Assembly (NCBI GenBank): GCA_026261815.1 | Contig: JAMPIT010000300.1 | Location: 372,001 to 436,000, forward strand | DNA length: 64,000 nt | From: Monarcha castaneiventris obscurior | Lineage: Eukaryota; Chordata; Aves; Passeriformes; Monarchidae | Direction: 5' to 3' | Shown here: positions 35,601 to 47,025 of the stretch, one piece after another | Layout of the letters: the number at the start of each line of letters is the position of its first letter | How positions within the stretch are numbered: position 1 is the first letter of the stretch | Program-made: the position numbers and the translations under genes | Notes under the pieces: model-generated | Told to the model about the DNA's origin: nothing | Database searches by the model: none | The model's input: only the letters and a program-made list of their open reading frames with translations

Positions 35601-38600
35601 GGTAAAAATTGCATTTACCATTGCATAGGGTTTGGGAAGAGGAGCAGTTGCTTAATCTGGGTTGCAGCAGGGAAAGAAAAGATGGAGGAATCTTTTTATG
35701 TAGGTCTGATACAGAAAAAACTGAGCCAAAAGAAGGAGAATTCTGAGAAGGATGGCTGTTTGCGGCACTTTTACTACTCTTGATGCAGGAAGCCCAATTC
35801 TGACAGGTATTTAAAGTTCCTCTTAGCAAGATGCTGTTCCTGGAGACCTGTTATTTGGGTTGTGTCCCCAAGGCATTCACCAGGAAAGCAAAGAATCTTG
35901 CTCATTTTATGGAAGCCGTGGTGCTTTAATCTAAGGGGAAAGAGTAGAATGCATTATTAGGGGCTTCAAGAAAATCTAGAATAGGCTGGAAGTTTGAGAT
36001 GAAACCAAATAAATCAAAATTTTTACTCTTTTAAATGGAAATAAAATTCCGGGGAGATGAGCAAACAATGCCAGCTGAACAGGCAGCCTGCAGGAAGGCT
36101 GAAGCCTTTGCTAATACCTTCTGCAAGGCTTCTCTGATGGACAGAGAACTTCAGCAGAGACCATGCAGTGAAATGCATGGCAAATTTCTGGACACAGCCC
36201 AAAAACAACTAGGTCCAGTGGACATGGGGCACAACCTGAACAAAAAGGTAGAGAGAATAAACAAAGAAAAAGCTAATTAAAGTGCCAAAAATAACGAAGT
36301 ACTTAAAGTCTAAGTTATTCAGAAATTCTTCCAGAGGAAATATAAGCATAGGTGGGACTAGTGGACTAATGGTTGCTGAGAGACAATGATGGAAGGAGCC
36401 ACATGCAAGCACTGGTAACCTCAGAGGCCAAGCTGACTCCCTGTTCACCAATCTCATTAACACATTCAGCACAAGAGCATCTTGTTAACATCTCTTACGG
36501 TGTTTGAGTTATTTGTTTGGAAAAGAAATCTCACCCCTTTAGGAGGCTTTAGTCCAAGCCATTTGAAACTGATTGTCATGAAGTGTGAAAGTCCCCCTAG
36601 AATGTCATGCCAATGCATAAAACCTGGCTGCTGAGTGTCAGCTTGGTCAGGACACCTTGGCACTAACAGCTCACCCAGACTCACTCCCCGTCTCACCCTA
36701 AAGAAATTGCTGAGTTTGGGCCTAGGTGGCAAAGCTTTGAAGGAGCAGCAAGTGGTGCTGGGACAGGAGAAAGGAGGAGCTCTGGGAACAGTGGCGTGAA
36801 AAAAACCAGGCATGGGAGCACTGCACAGGGCAATGAAGCTGAAAGAGCAGAGATGGGAAAGCAGGAACTCAGAGGTGCCGAGCAGTAAGAAGGTAAAACA
36901 TAGAGCAGCAGGAATAAGCAGAATCAAAGACTGTTGGTATTAATAAAAAAAAGCAAGGGTTTTAATGATATTTAATCTATCCACAATTATTTTGAGAAAT
37001 ACCATGGTGTCTCCCAGCTACTTATTTTCAACCATTTCCTTCCTTCTCAAAGGCAAGAGGTGGACCTCAGAAGTATAGTGTGACAGGCTGGCTGCAGATT
37101 CAAGGCCTCAAAAAATCAGATGAAGGCATTTACCTCTGCCACACCAAAAATAAGTATGGTGCAACATATGCTTCTGCAAGACTGAAAGTCATTGATGGTA
37201 ATTTTTTATTTGAATGTCAAAAATATAAAAATGCACACAAGCAGGATGCAAAGGATGGGGTTGTTGGAATGCAAATGAAGAATAAGAGAAATTACCCAAA
37301 GCTGCCCATATTTTTACCCTTCCGTGTGCTTTTATCTTACTTTATCCCCTGAGTTTATATAGTAATATTTTGCTGCAAATTATATCAGCTTCCAGAAAAC
37401 AAAAACCCGTGGGTTGGAGCCATAGAGCTGAGACATATTATTGCACTGTCCTTATCTTAGAGAAGTCCTTTGATGTTAGTAGGATCCAGAACAACAGCTG
37501 GTGTAACTGAGAGAGTCTTTGAACCATGGCAGGTCTGCTTAGCTGTTTATTTTTCAAAAAATTAGGAAGGAAACTATTGTTATTCCTTAAAGAGAGTGGT
37601 TCAAAAGATGTAAGAAATAGCTATGCCATTGTTTTGCATTAAGCCCAGACCTGCAGAACAATATCCTTCCTCGATGGACAACTGTTTTGCCTGGCAAATT
37701 CAGGATAAAGACGCATTGACATATTTTCCTCCTGGTCTAGAGGAGTTTGTCACTTGTCTAGCTTTTACAAGTGGCTTTTAAAGCTTTATTTTCTCTGGAA
37801 ATATTTGCACATGCACAAGAGCTGCAGAGGACTGATATCATAGCTTAGTAGTATTAAGAATTAAATGCATTATCAACATGTCCACAGCATAGGAAAGATG
37901 TGGATATGTTAGAGTGGACCCAGAAAAGGCCACAAAGATGCTCCAAATGCTGGAGCACCTCTGCTCTAGAGACAGGCTGAGCAAGCTGCTGGTTTTAAGC
38001 CTGGGGAAGAGAAGGCTCTGGGATCCCAGAACTGCTTCCTGTCCCTAAAGGGGGCTTACTAGAAGGAGGGAGAAGAACTTTTTATACAGGCAGGTAGTGG
38101 TGGGAGAGGGAGAATAGTTTTAAACTAAAATGGGACAGATTTGGATTAGATGTTAGGAAGAAATTCTTTATGCAGGGTGTGGTGAAGCACTGACACAGGT
38201 TTGTCAAAGAAAATGTGGCTACTCCGTCCCTGAACTGCCCAAGGCCAGGCTGGACAGGGCTTGGAACAACCTGGGATAGTGGAGGTGTCCCTGCCCATGG
38301 CGGGGGGGTGGAATAAGTTGAGCTTTAAGGTCCATGTCAAACCGATCTATTCCTGGATTCCATGATTCCATATAGACAATTGACCTTCAGTAGTATGATG
38401 TCAAGCCACTGGATAAAACCCCTGTCCTTTTCATAAATAACAAGGATTCAGAAAGTCTGAGCTTGCTGTACACAAATCCAAACCCATACCTTCCTCTTTG
38501 TTCCTATCTTCAACTAATTTAGTCTGGATTCAATTACATTTTGCAGACCCATCTCCTGCATTTGAATTTACTGCTGGCAGCAGAAGCGCAAGCTACAGCG

Positions 38601-38692
38601 TTGAATACGAGGAGTATTATGACAATTCTGAAGAGGAAGATGATGAAGAATATGAGTCTGGGGACTACGATAATGAAAACAACTCTGAATAA
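29210..38692 (+). CDS. Secreted IGFBP-Kazal-Ig protein, KAZALD family, four exons
   Basis: Exons 29210-29666, 35441-35601, 37053-37197 and 38547-38692 join in one frame (GT-AG) to give 302 aa, close to the roughly 300 aa of KAZALD1. Residues 1-19 look like a signal peptide. An IGFBP-type cysteine-rich domain spans about 37-112, with the CGCCPEC core at 61-67. A Kazal-like module spans about 110-150 ([12 protein letters not shown]). An I-set Ig domain spans about 155-253, with Cys175, Trp187 and Cys235 and the DEGIYLC motif. The C-terminus from about 271 is acidic and tyrosine-rich. NIS at 141 and NYT near 165 are glycosylation sequons. The family acts extracellularly and is linked to bone and regeneration. 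Human KAZALD1 is on a different chromosome region, so this is probably a paralog next to GABRP; I give no symbol. Confidence 0.88.
29667..35440. other. KAZALD-like intron 1
   Basis: It contains a CA/TG-rich stretch at about 30115-30175 and a GC-rich, CpG-dense patch from about 31440 to 32150 that includes the decamer minisatellite. A 15-base A run lies at 33842-33856, and a short 22-bp-period duplication at 34575-34615. No further exon was recognised. Confidence 0.65.
31651..32013. repeat. Decamer minisatellite (GGGGCTCGGA)n, about 36 copies
   Basis: The 10-bp unit AGGGGCTCGG repeats in perfect register across about 363 bp. Variants are AGGAGCTCGG, mostly in the left half, and an AGGGGCACAG-CGGGG junction at 31831, 31891, 31941, 31971 and 32001. 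The junction spacing tightens to 30 bp at the right end. Because 10 bp repeats in frame every 30 bp, all frames stay open on both strands, producing spurious 190-290-codon frames. Almost every unit carries a CpG. Confidence 0.95.
35441..35601 (+). CDS. KAZALD-like exon 2 (first half of the Ig domain)
   Basis: The acceptor is CTTTGCAG at 35440 and the donor GTAAAA at 35602. It encodes [20 protein letters not shown] and LEWKKKGNK, the front sheet of an I-set Ig domain, ending in phase 0. Confidence 0.92.
35602..37052. other. KAZALD-like intron 2
   Basis: Ordinary non-coding sequence; no repeat family or exon recognised. Confidence 0.55.
37053..37197 (+). CDS. KAZALD-like exon 3 (second half of the Ig domain)
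   Basis: The acceptor is CTCAAAG at 37052 and the donor GTAATT at 37198. It encodes [20 protein letters not shown] and the last strand ASARLKVID. Confidence 0.93.
37908..38375 (+). mobile_element. CR1 LINE fragment, sense, in KAZALD-like intron 3
   Basis: The stretch reads as a diverged CR1 3' region on the + strand. Landmarks are GTTAGGAAGAAATTCTTTA, then a GGTGAAGCACTG...ACAGG segment, AAGGCCAGGCTGGACAGGGC, GGAGGTGTCCCTGCCCATGG and a TTTAAGGTCC tail. It ends in the 8-base-type repeat zone near ATTCCATGATTCCAT, the usual CR1 3' terminus. Confidence 0.92.
38547..38692 (+). CDS. KAZALD-like exon 4 (acidic tyrosine-rich tail, stop)
   Basis: The acceptor is TTTTGCAG at 38546 and the exon ends with TAA at 38690-38692. 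It encodes a linker, then a tail with Tyr at about 271, 275, 278, 279, 290 and 295 embedded in Glu/Asp. That is the sequence setting favoured by tyrosylprotein sulfotransferases. Confidence 0.9.
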
Positions 38693-38892
38693 CAGTTTTT
38701 ACACGTCTATTGTCCAAATCCTTTCATACTGTTATATTTACCAGTAGTCTCTTTTCTGTAAATAACTCCTCTGATAACACACTTCTGATAACTCACTTGT
38801 GTATCCACCTTCCTGAAACAGCTTTGGATGAAGTGTACCATGCTACTTACCAGAAATAAGAACAGTTGTAACACTTTATATTCAGACTATTA

Positions 38893-38898
38893 AATAAA
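38893..38898 (+). terminator. Candidate polyadenylation signal of the KAZALD-like gene
   Basis: A canonical AATAAA lies about 200 bases after the stop codon, a normal distance for a short 3' UTR. Confidence 0.6.
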
Positions 38899-41800
38899 AG
38901 TCTTCAATATGCACCTTTCTAGTAAGTATGCCAAAGAGGCCAAATTTTATATTAATTTTAAACTTATAACTTCTTTCACACATTCTAATTTGTCTATAAA
39001 AAATGTCAATAGTTAAACAAAATTGTTACTTTTTATCAGTTTTGGTTTTTTCTGAAAAGTACTGAGAAATATCAAAAGATTTTTCACATGGCAACAAGCC
39101 TAAGTAAGTATGGAGGTTGGAAAACAGTATTTAATATCTTTTTTTCATATTTTCTCATAAGTTTCAGTAGGATTTTCTTTCTTATTTGAAATTTTCCATG
39201 GTGAGGCTCATCAAAGGTGAACTACCCATCTTTTGGAGCATGATTTTATTAACTTTTAATAACTACATGAAGCAATCACGGTCTAAAGCCAGTAAGTGCT
39301 GCTTTACTGTCAATACTCAAACATAGCCAGAAGAAATTCCTTGTGCATTCAAATATTTGAGCACACCTTGGGCTCATTTTTGCAACAGCTCCTGCATTAC
39401 TCCTCGCAGTGCTGGCTCCTTCCAGCCAGCCTGGAAGCGGTTCAGGGTGTGGGATCATAATTTTCCCCTGAACAGGATGCTGGTTGGTTGGCATTTTTGC
39501 AGTTTAAAAGCAGCAGATGCTCTGTAACTCAGTACATGCACTTCAAACACAGAGAGATTGCACTCCAGAGCCAGGATCTGTCCTTTGTCTGGGGCTGCCC
39601 CTATCCCCTACCCATCACCATTACCAGGCTGCTGAAAGGTCAGAAAACCACCAGCACGCATGCACATCGTGCAAACTGATCCATGAACCAGACAGCAAAG
39701 GAGATGGAGACAAAAACGCACTTCCATGGGTTGAGTGACCACCCTGAGAAAATTGTCCAATTGCCTTTGTGAACTAATTACGTGAAGGCTGGCTCTGAAT
39801 TAATGGGAAATGGAAAACACCAACCCTACACTTACACCTCTGTTCTCATTGGCTGAGGACAGATGAATAGCAGTAAATTACTGAAGGCCTCTAGGGACTA
39901 AGGAAGCAGAAGTTCAGGCATCTGCAGGGAAAGCCTTGGTGTCTGCAGCCTCCTTGGGCTAAAGCACAGAGACTGGCCGTGGTCCCTGCACACACCGAGG
40001 TAGCTGCGAGCTGAATTCATGGTGACAGGGAAGCTTTAAGGGCAATTTTACTGTACTCATACACACAATGTGTAGAATTTTTAATGCATATACAGTGCAC
40101 CACAAATTCTTCTTTTAATGTGTTATTTTTTCCTTTTTTTTTTTTACTGTTGGAAAGATTTTTCTTTTCAATTTGAATTACATTAAGAAAATGGCTATAG
40201 ACTGTTTGCCCTGAAGTATTATTGACCTGTGTCCAGCAAACACCCGAAGAATAATTTATGTCATTTCAGGCTTCATTCGGTATTGTCAACTTATAAGAAG
40301 AAATTTTGTCATTGTGTTATTGGAAATGATTAATCCATTTTAATTAGTAATAAGAAGTGTCTTCATTTTAAACTACCGATTTTGTTTTTATGGACTCTTC
40401 CTGGTCTTCTCAGTGATGTGTTAATAACCTTTTTTACTTATCCACTATATATTAAATTAAATATAAAATCATCTGATAGGAATCACTGATTATTTTATGG
40501 AATTTTTAATATGCAGGCCTATACTCAAGATCAATTGTTATCTGCATTGCAAATTAATGAATTAGTTTACTAAAGTAATCAGTAAATGGCGGCAATGTAT
40601 ATAGGCATTGTACAGTACACAGCAGAGAAAATAATCTTGAAATCATTAGCCATAGAAAGAAATCAGAATTCTTCAGGGCCTTTTGTTGTTGTTAATGTAA
40701 AATGAAAAACAGAAGGAAAAGAATGTTTGAATGAGAAAATGTGCAGCAGAACTCCAGCAAACACCAGTCTGTGATTGTTCGGCCTGATGGAGTAAGTCTG
40801 TTTGAGAGAAGCTAACATTCCCCGAACAAAGAATTATGAATTAATTATGTTGCATTTCTCTCTGTATGTATTTTTTATATATATATTTAATAAGTTCTTG
40901 TAAACTATCACCCATTCCTTTCAGTAAGAAAACTCCATTGTAGGAAAAATCCCAGTGTGTTACAAAAATAACGAACACTGACACCTTGAACAATTCCTTG
41001 TTTCTTTTTTGTGGGAGGGGACAAAACCAGATGGTTTTGTTTATATACTTCAATACGGCATTTAGTATTAAATTTAAAAAAGCATGCAGGAGGTTCAGTC
41101 CTCTCTGAGCAGCGTGGCAAATGGACCTCATTGTGAATGCATTGCCTGTAGCAAAAGATCTGTTCACATAACCCGAAGGAACAGCAATTCAAGAACTGAG
41201 GTTTATTCCACTTGGCAGGAAATGAACCAGAGTTCAGGTGAAAACTATGCATTATTCCTGGTTACGTATTTTCCAAAGCAGACCTAAACCCTCCTTTAAT
41301 TGAGCTTCCACAGATGACTGTAAGAATTTTGTTGCAAGTCTGGAATCATGGGAGAGAATCCTCCTGTCACAGAAGCATTTTCACTGTGCCATTTCCCCCT
41401 CCCACTTAAAGGTAAGGGAATTGTATAGCAGTTTTTGAAGAAATTACACTACTTAATGCAGTTGGTCCTTTGGGTGAAGACCTGACATAGGCTGTGGTGC
41501 TTTCCAATCTAACATTATTACTTGCTGCATTCACGTTTTGTCAGGTATTAGTCTAGGAATCCATTAATTCTTTAGCTGGACCATTTTTTCCCCTTAAAGT
41601 TATCAGGATATAGATGAAAGGAATCGGATATAGAAAGGTAATTATCTGCGTTCCAGAGATTAAAATTATCCAAGTGATGGTTAAATGAAGTGCAGTGCCA
41701 GGGGGATCCTGTGCAGCTGAGCACAGCTTGCCCTCCCTGCCTGTCCCGTGGCATCGCTTTGTACTCTCCCCTTCTTTCCGTGCTCAGTGGTCACCACTGG

Positions 41801-42299
41801 GAGGAGACCCAGGCCGGGAGGACAGGCGTTTCGGGCCAGAAGCAAACACACACCAGACAAGATGGAAATTGGCTCATTCTGCAGAAATTCCAGCTCTGAC
41901 TCACACTTATGACCTATTCACAGACTCTGCTCGTGAACTATTTATTTATTAACTCCATTTCCATAATTTTGCCTCAGAATAATAATTAATTGAGGTATTT
42001 TGTAAAAAAGCATGTGGTTCAGTGATTCAACTGTGATAGTACATGTACAAAGAAACCACTCTTCTTACCCTGACTAAATTGTCCTAATAATTGTTTCTCG
42101 ACTCACGGCTGAGGATGAATCCAGCAAATACACTCAATTCATGCTTTCCTTCTAGGTGTAAACTAGTTTCCATTTCCAGAGACATTCTACCAATGTGTTC
42201 CCTTAGCCCCTTCTTTGGGGCTACCGGTCTTCACATGGGAAATTTTGATATGGGGGCAATAAAGCATCAGGGAAACATGAATAGTTTTACACCAGCTGC
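38899..42299. other. Intergenic DNA between the KAZALD-like gene and the CpG island
   Basis: No supported exon. It holds an AT-rich regulatory candidate at 40080-40660 and otherwise unremarkable sequence. Confidence 0.55.
40080..40660. promoter_or_regulatory. AT-rich candidate conserved non-coding element
   Basis: A repeat-poor block with clustered homeodomain cores such as GATTAATCCATTTTAATTAG, CpG-poor and about 2 kb upstream of the CpG island. It resembles vertebrate developmental enhancers; conservation could not be tested. Confidence 0.25.
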
Positions 42300-42578
42300 T
42301 CCGGCCGTTAATCATCGTGAGGCGGACCCCGCACTGCTCCGGGAGGGGCTGGCACCGCGCACAACCCGTGTCCGCTCCGCCTCCGCCCGCGTCCGCACCG
42401 CCCCTGCCCGCGTCCGCCCGTGTCCGCACCGTTCCCGGTCCGCGCCTCCAGGCCGCCCCTCCCCGCACCGCACACCCCGCACCGCACACCCCGCACCCCA
42501 GCCGGCCCCGGCTCTGCCGCCGTTACCCCAGACACCGCCGCCCGCTGCCGCCGACAGCTGCCGGCGCATCTCGGAAGG

Positions 42579-42595
42579 ATGCGCTGCGCGTCCAG
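42579..42595 (+). pseudogene. RANBP17-like exon 1 with a displaced start codon frame
   Basis: The 17 nt from ATG to the donor GTGGGT (42596) read MRCAS in the ATG frame. The next frame reads ALRVQ, which matches the ALHFQ that follows Met in human RANBP17. It looks as though one G of an ancestral ATGGCG was lost, so the ATG no longer opens the conserved frame. Confidence 0.45.
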
Positions 42596-42900
42596 GTGGG
42601 TGCGCCCGACTGGGGCGGTGCGGGGCCGTCCGTGGGGACGGGCCAGGAGCTGGGGGGAGGAGGGAGGGCGGTGCTGAGGTGCGCGGTGGAGCGCTCAGGC
42701 GGTGCGGGCGGGGGCCGCGGGATGCCCTGGGCAGGCCGGGCTGAGGGGCGAAAGGCGCCCTGGAGCCGCCCTGCCCGCGGAGCTGCTGCGGTGCCGGGGC
42801 CAGCGGAGCCGAGCCGGCGGCCCCGGCTCTGCTGCGGGAGGACGGGACACGCGTGCGGCCGGCGGTGCTGTGCGGGTCCGGGGTCAGCGGCGATCCCAAG

Positions 42901-42973
42901 CTCCCATCTCCGTGCTCCCCATCGCCGTGCTCCCATCGCCCTGCTCCCATCGCCCTGCTCCCATCGCTCTGCT
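42901..42973. repeat. 14-bp tandem repeat in the CpG island
   Basis: About five copies of GCTCCCATCGCCCT with small variations, more regular from 42930 onwards. Confidence 0.85.
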
Positions 42974-44547
42974 ACCGGCACCCGCGCTATCCTCACACAA
43001 GCCCCACGCCGGCAGGAAGCAGCCGCACCTGCTCCGCGGTGCCTCTGCTCTCTGCAGGGAGTGCTGGCCTCTTGCACCGCTTTTTCTGCGAAAGCAGAGG
43101 CAGCCCCGCTCCAGAATATCAGCCACTGAAACGGCCTGGAACGAGGGGAAAGAAGGGGAGGCGGGAAAGGGCATCGGGAGACACCCACTGAGGAGTCAGG
43201 CGTGCGTCCGGCATCCCTGGTGGCTTCTTTCCACTGCTGGCAGCAAGGCTGTGGCAGACTTCGAGAGGCCATTTTTGGCATTTATTTGAACACTTGAGTA
43301 CCGGGCATGGCACATAAAAGGACCACTAAATTTTCTTTTTTCCTCAGCTGTGACAATTGAGTAGTTACTCCTGTCAAGTTCCCCTTGGGTAGACCTGGTG
43401 TAACTTTCTTAATAGAATGTTTTCAGTCAGCAAATGTTAATTAAAATCAAAAGGTTTCTGGGAATTTTTCGGTATCAGCAAAGCTTCGATTACGAGCCTC
43501 CCTGGTTTCCCGACAGTTTGTTTTGCTCTTTGGCTGCGTGCCTGGCGGGTTGCTGCAGAGCTGGGCCTCCAGCATTTCTGGTTCTTGGCAATTAGACAGG
43601 CTGCCAGGAGATCTGCCTGGGACTTCAGGGTGCTGGAGAAGTGGGACTAGAAATATCCAGAGAATTTTGTTCAGCTCATTCTTCAGCTTTATGAAAACAT
43701 GAGAAGTGGGGGGGGAATCATGGTATCTAATGTTTTCCATTAGGATGCATTCCTATTTCTTGGAAAAAATTTCCCTTCTTTGTGATTAAAAAATGCCACT
43801 TCTTGTTCAGGTCTGTTTCTTCTCCCAACAACTGTTAAAGCATCCAGCATGTCTGACTTGCAGGACCATCTCCGTTGACACAATTGTTTTCTTAGAAATC
43901 ACCTTTCAGCTGTTGATAAGTTTGTGGAAAGGAGGTGTCTGAAGACACCGGTTTCACATGTTTTGTCTCAAAGTAAAAACAGTATTGTGACAATCTTTTG
44001 TTTTCTTAAAAAAAACTAGTTGTGTAATCTAGAGAGAGCTACTTTTGTTATCTCCTTGATTTCACTGAACTTTTTCAGCTTCTAGGCAGAGCAGAATTTT
44101 AGCTCTTCTATTACCAGTACAGCTTCTAAATTGCCCTGTCTTTTACTAATATTTGCCTCAACAGATGCAGGCAAAGCTGATTTTTTTGCCAGAAGATTTC
44201 CAGGCATCATACCCCAAATGTCACATTTTTATTTCTTTTCATCTCTCTTTAGAAAACTTTGGGCTTCTCATCTGAAGGCTGAGAAAAACAAGTGGATGGA
44301 ACTATAGTAAAAAATACTTTGGTAGCTGAGAGAATCAGAAATAACAGTTTGATTTCTAGAGTTATTTTGGCTCCTTGTCACAGGAAGTCTCCTTTTTTTA
44401 AATTGTAATTTAAGTGTGATACAACTGGAAATCTTAGTACAGGTAACACTTCATGTTTCTGCTACAGCATCTAGAATTATAAATAAAGAAATCCTACATG
44501 GCCAGGAAGTCTTCGTTGATGTTTCAGTCCTGTTATTTCCTTGAAAG

Positions 44548-44720
44548 GATCTGGCAGAACAAGAAGTCCTTTTTAAGCACCTGGATGGAGGAACAGTTCC
44601 AGCACAGGAGGGCAAGATGAGAAGGTCCTCTTGGAGCTTATCAAGAGCCCTGGATGCCTCAACCAACGCCAGCTTCTCCTGGCGCAAGGAGCACTCAGTC
44701 TCTGGGGGATGTGTTATCCA
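44548..44720 (+). pseudogene. RANBP17-like exon 2 relic with frameshift
   Basis: From 44548 the frame reads DLAEQEVLFKHLDGGTVPAQ. Around 44610-44620 one base is missing relative to the expected sequence, and homology continues in another frame as KVLLELIKSPGCLNQRQLLL. Human RANBP17 has SLAELEVL, KALLELIDSPECLS and QLLLEQG in the same order. The acceptor is weak (GAAAG), and the expected donor position after CAAGGAGCACTCAG has GTCTCT rather than a normal GTRAGT. Confidence 0.6.
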
Positions 44721-46853
44721 TAAAGGTCTTCGAGCCCATAGAAGCTCACGTAGATTTTTCAGTCATGGGGCATTACCAGGTCAGGACAATAAAGGCAAAA
44801 TGCTTTTCTCTTTTTTTACCTAAATGATTCTAAGTATTTTTTATTTGCAGCTGGTCTATGTGGAAAAGACAACACCTTGCACTAGAAATGTCAGGCACAA
44901 AACACGAACGCATCTTAGCTGTGAGTGTTTTCAGACGTGATTAGCAAAGGCTTGTGTCATCTGTAGAGCAGGGCCAGGACACCGTGGTGTATGACCTTGT
45001 GGCTGAACTTCATTTTGTTAGCTTTCCTAGCTATTTATCAGCCGTCATCCCATCAAAAAGGGTAATACTTTTAGGTATTCTCTTTTTAACTCCCGTTTTG
45101 TAATTTATGTTTAGTTATAATGAAACAAAGATACTACTAAAATATACCTTTTATAAAATGTTGGTAGACTTAATAAAACCTGATCACCAGTCTGGTTTAC
45201 TGATTATTTTTGCAGCTTTGACTTGTTTTCCCTGACCTTAATTCACTTATTTTTGTAGAATACGTTTTAATGCGTTTTTGTAGACATCCTATGAGAAGTT
45301 TCTGCCAGCAATGTGCCTGTCTAAGCTTTCAACAGTGCATCTCCCCTGCCTCTTGGACAGGACTGGTGTTTGTAAGTGATGTTTGCTGCTAAAATGCCAC
45401 TGAGTGGGAGGAGCAGAGACTCCCATGTAAGCACAGTAAGCAACGAGTGAATAGTCTGGTTTCTCCTACAGTTCTATTCCCCATTTACCAGTCCTGGTTT
45501 TTATAAGGCTGTCATTGAGTGAGAGTGAGCACAGAGGTGATTCTGGGATATTTCATCATTTCTCTGCAATTAACTCACAAATAACTTATCATATTTTCAA
45601 AACTAAAATAAATACTTGCTTAGATTACTTCATATTTAAAAAAAAAACCTATTTTTTCGAAGTAGACTTTGTTTTTGTACCATAAGATGCTAGAGACATT
45701 CAGTTCATGTTTGCAAAAGATGAAAATTGCAGCTATTTCTAGTACACTGCCAGTCACTTACATATTACACTGCTCAATATTCAGCTCTTAATGGAAGTCA
45801 TGACGGTGTGGAAAGGCTTTGACCTAAAAGCCTATAATTCAGTTTGGATTTTAAGAAAATTTGCACTCTTGTGGATGGTAGTAACCTGAAATATCTAACT
45901 CACAATCCACTGCTTCTGGGGAAAGAGTTCACTGATTTTCAGGTGAAAATTACTTGACTCAACTTGAATTTTTTACTTTTCAACATCTTTTGAAACAGCT
46001 GAACTGCTTTCTAGGTAGAGCAGAATTTCTACCCCTGCAGTGGGAAGATGAAGACTTTGGATTAAAGCTGTGTGTGAGAGCTGCTGTTCCATAGTGAAAT
46101 AATCAGTGGCCAGTTTATAGGACCAGAATGAATAATTACTGTTTTACCTGTCAGTGTTCTCTAAATTAAAAAACTGCTGTCGTGTCCTAATCACTGTGTA
46201 TGTAATGTACTTTGTGTTGCTAAGTGTTTAGCTTTATGTAATTATTTAATATTAATTATTGTACTAACCATAATAATTATTTTAAAAATCCATGGATTAA
46301 GTTTCTGCTAGAAATGTTTACTCATATTCTTTAAAGAAAATTTGTGTTGCCAATCTTAAAACGCTTCATTAGAGGAAATTACATTCTGAACTATGTAGCT
46401 TCTCTACCCAAACTGTCTCCTTTCGTCATCAAGCCCTTATTCATGTCATTGCTAAAATCACAATATTAGGATGGCTCTATGTGCTGAAAAATCAGCTCAT
46501 CTTCAGAGACATTTTTGCTGATGTAGAAAACCTGGGAGGAAGGAAATAATTGTCCACTTCTGCTTTTTTTTGTTTTATTTTTGAACTCTTCATTTATAGG
46601 TACTGGCATGTTACGTTCCTTGGTTTGATACTTGGGTGGAAAAAGCGGGAAGTGCATTGCTTGAAAAAGATTGCCCCATGGAGAAGGACCAGGGTGGTTT
46701 TGCGTCTTGTGTGATGTTGTGGGGTAGGATGCCTCACAGCATTCATAGTGCTTTCATGGTTTTTCGTTTTCTTTTTCAGAGCACTCCCTATAGTGCGGTT
46801 GTAAAATAGCAGCTCTTGTCAAAACATTGTTTAATGCCTTCGTTTTTCTTCAG

Positions 46854-47025
46854 CTCATATATAAACACATTTCTGATTCATGTCCTAGGGACGGTTCACC
46901 CTTTCCCAACATACGTTTTGAGAAAAAGCAATGGGAAAATTTAAGCTATTTGGCAATTTACTTGCAGGATCATCCATTCTGTGTGCACGCACTGGTCATC
47001 CTGGTAATTCAGCAAGGAAGCACAA
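46854..47025 (+). pseudogene. RANBP17-like exon 3 relic
   Basis: A good acceptor (CGTTTTTCTTCAG, ending 46853) precedes CTCATATA, the position of human TSYAQ. The block then resembles the SPLPVEQR...NYILNYVAS...FVIQALIQVIAKITKLG region, read here as SPFPNIRFEKKQ, LSYLAIYLQ, HPFCVHALVILVIQ and STKL. It lacks several codons near its start and changes frame before SPFP. The conserved GWFE after TKLG is lost and a stop follows. Confidence 0.5.

Larger units (their letters stand above)
42300..43130 (+). promoter_or_regulatory. CpG island, probable ancestral RANBP17 promoter
   Basis: The GC content and CpG frequency rise sharply here relative to the flanks, with many CCGC, GCGG and GTCCGC words. 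The left part has GTCCGCCC and CACCCCGCACCG repeats. The RANBP17-like first exon lies inside the island at about 42579-42595, followed by a good donor. A 14-bp repeat (GCTCCCATCGCCCT) fills 42901-42973. CpG islands of this kind mark broadly active promoters. Multiple open frames are by-products of the GC content. Confidence 0.7.

Noticed and set aside
42091..43281. Many long overlapping frames, up to 270 aa
   Set aside because: GC-rich CpG-island sequence is stop-poor; no domain and no consistent splice structure.
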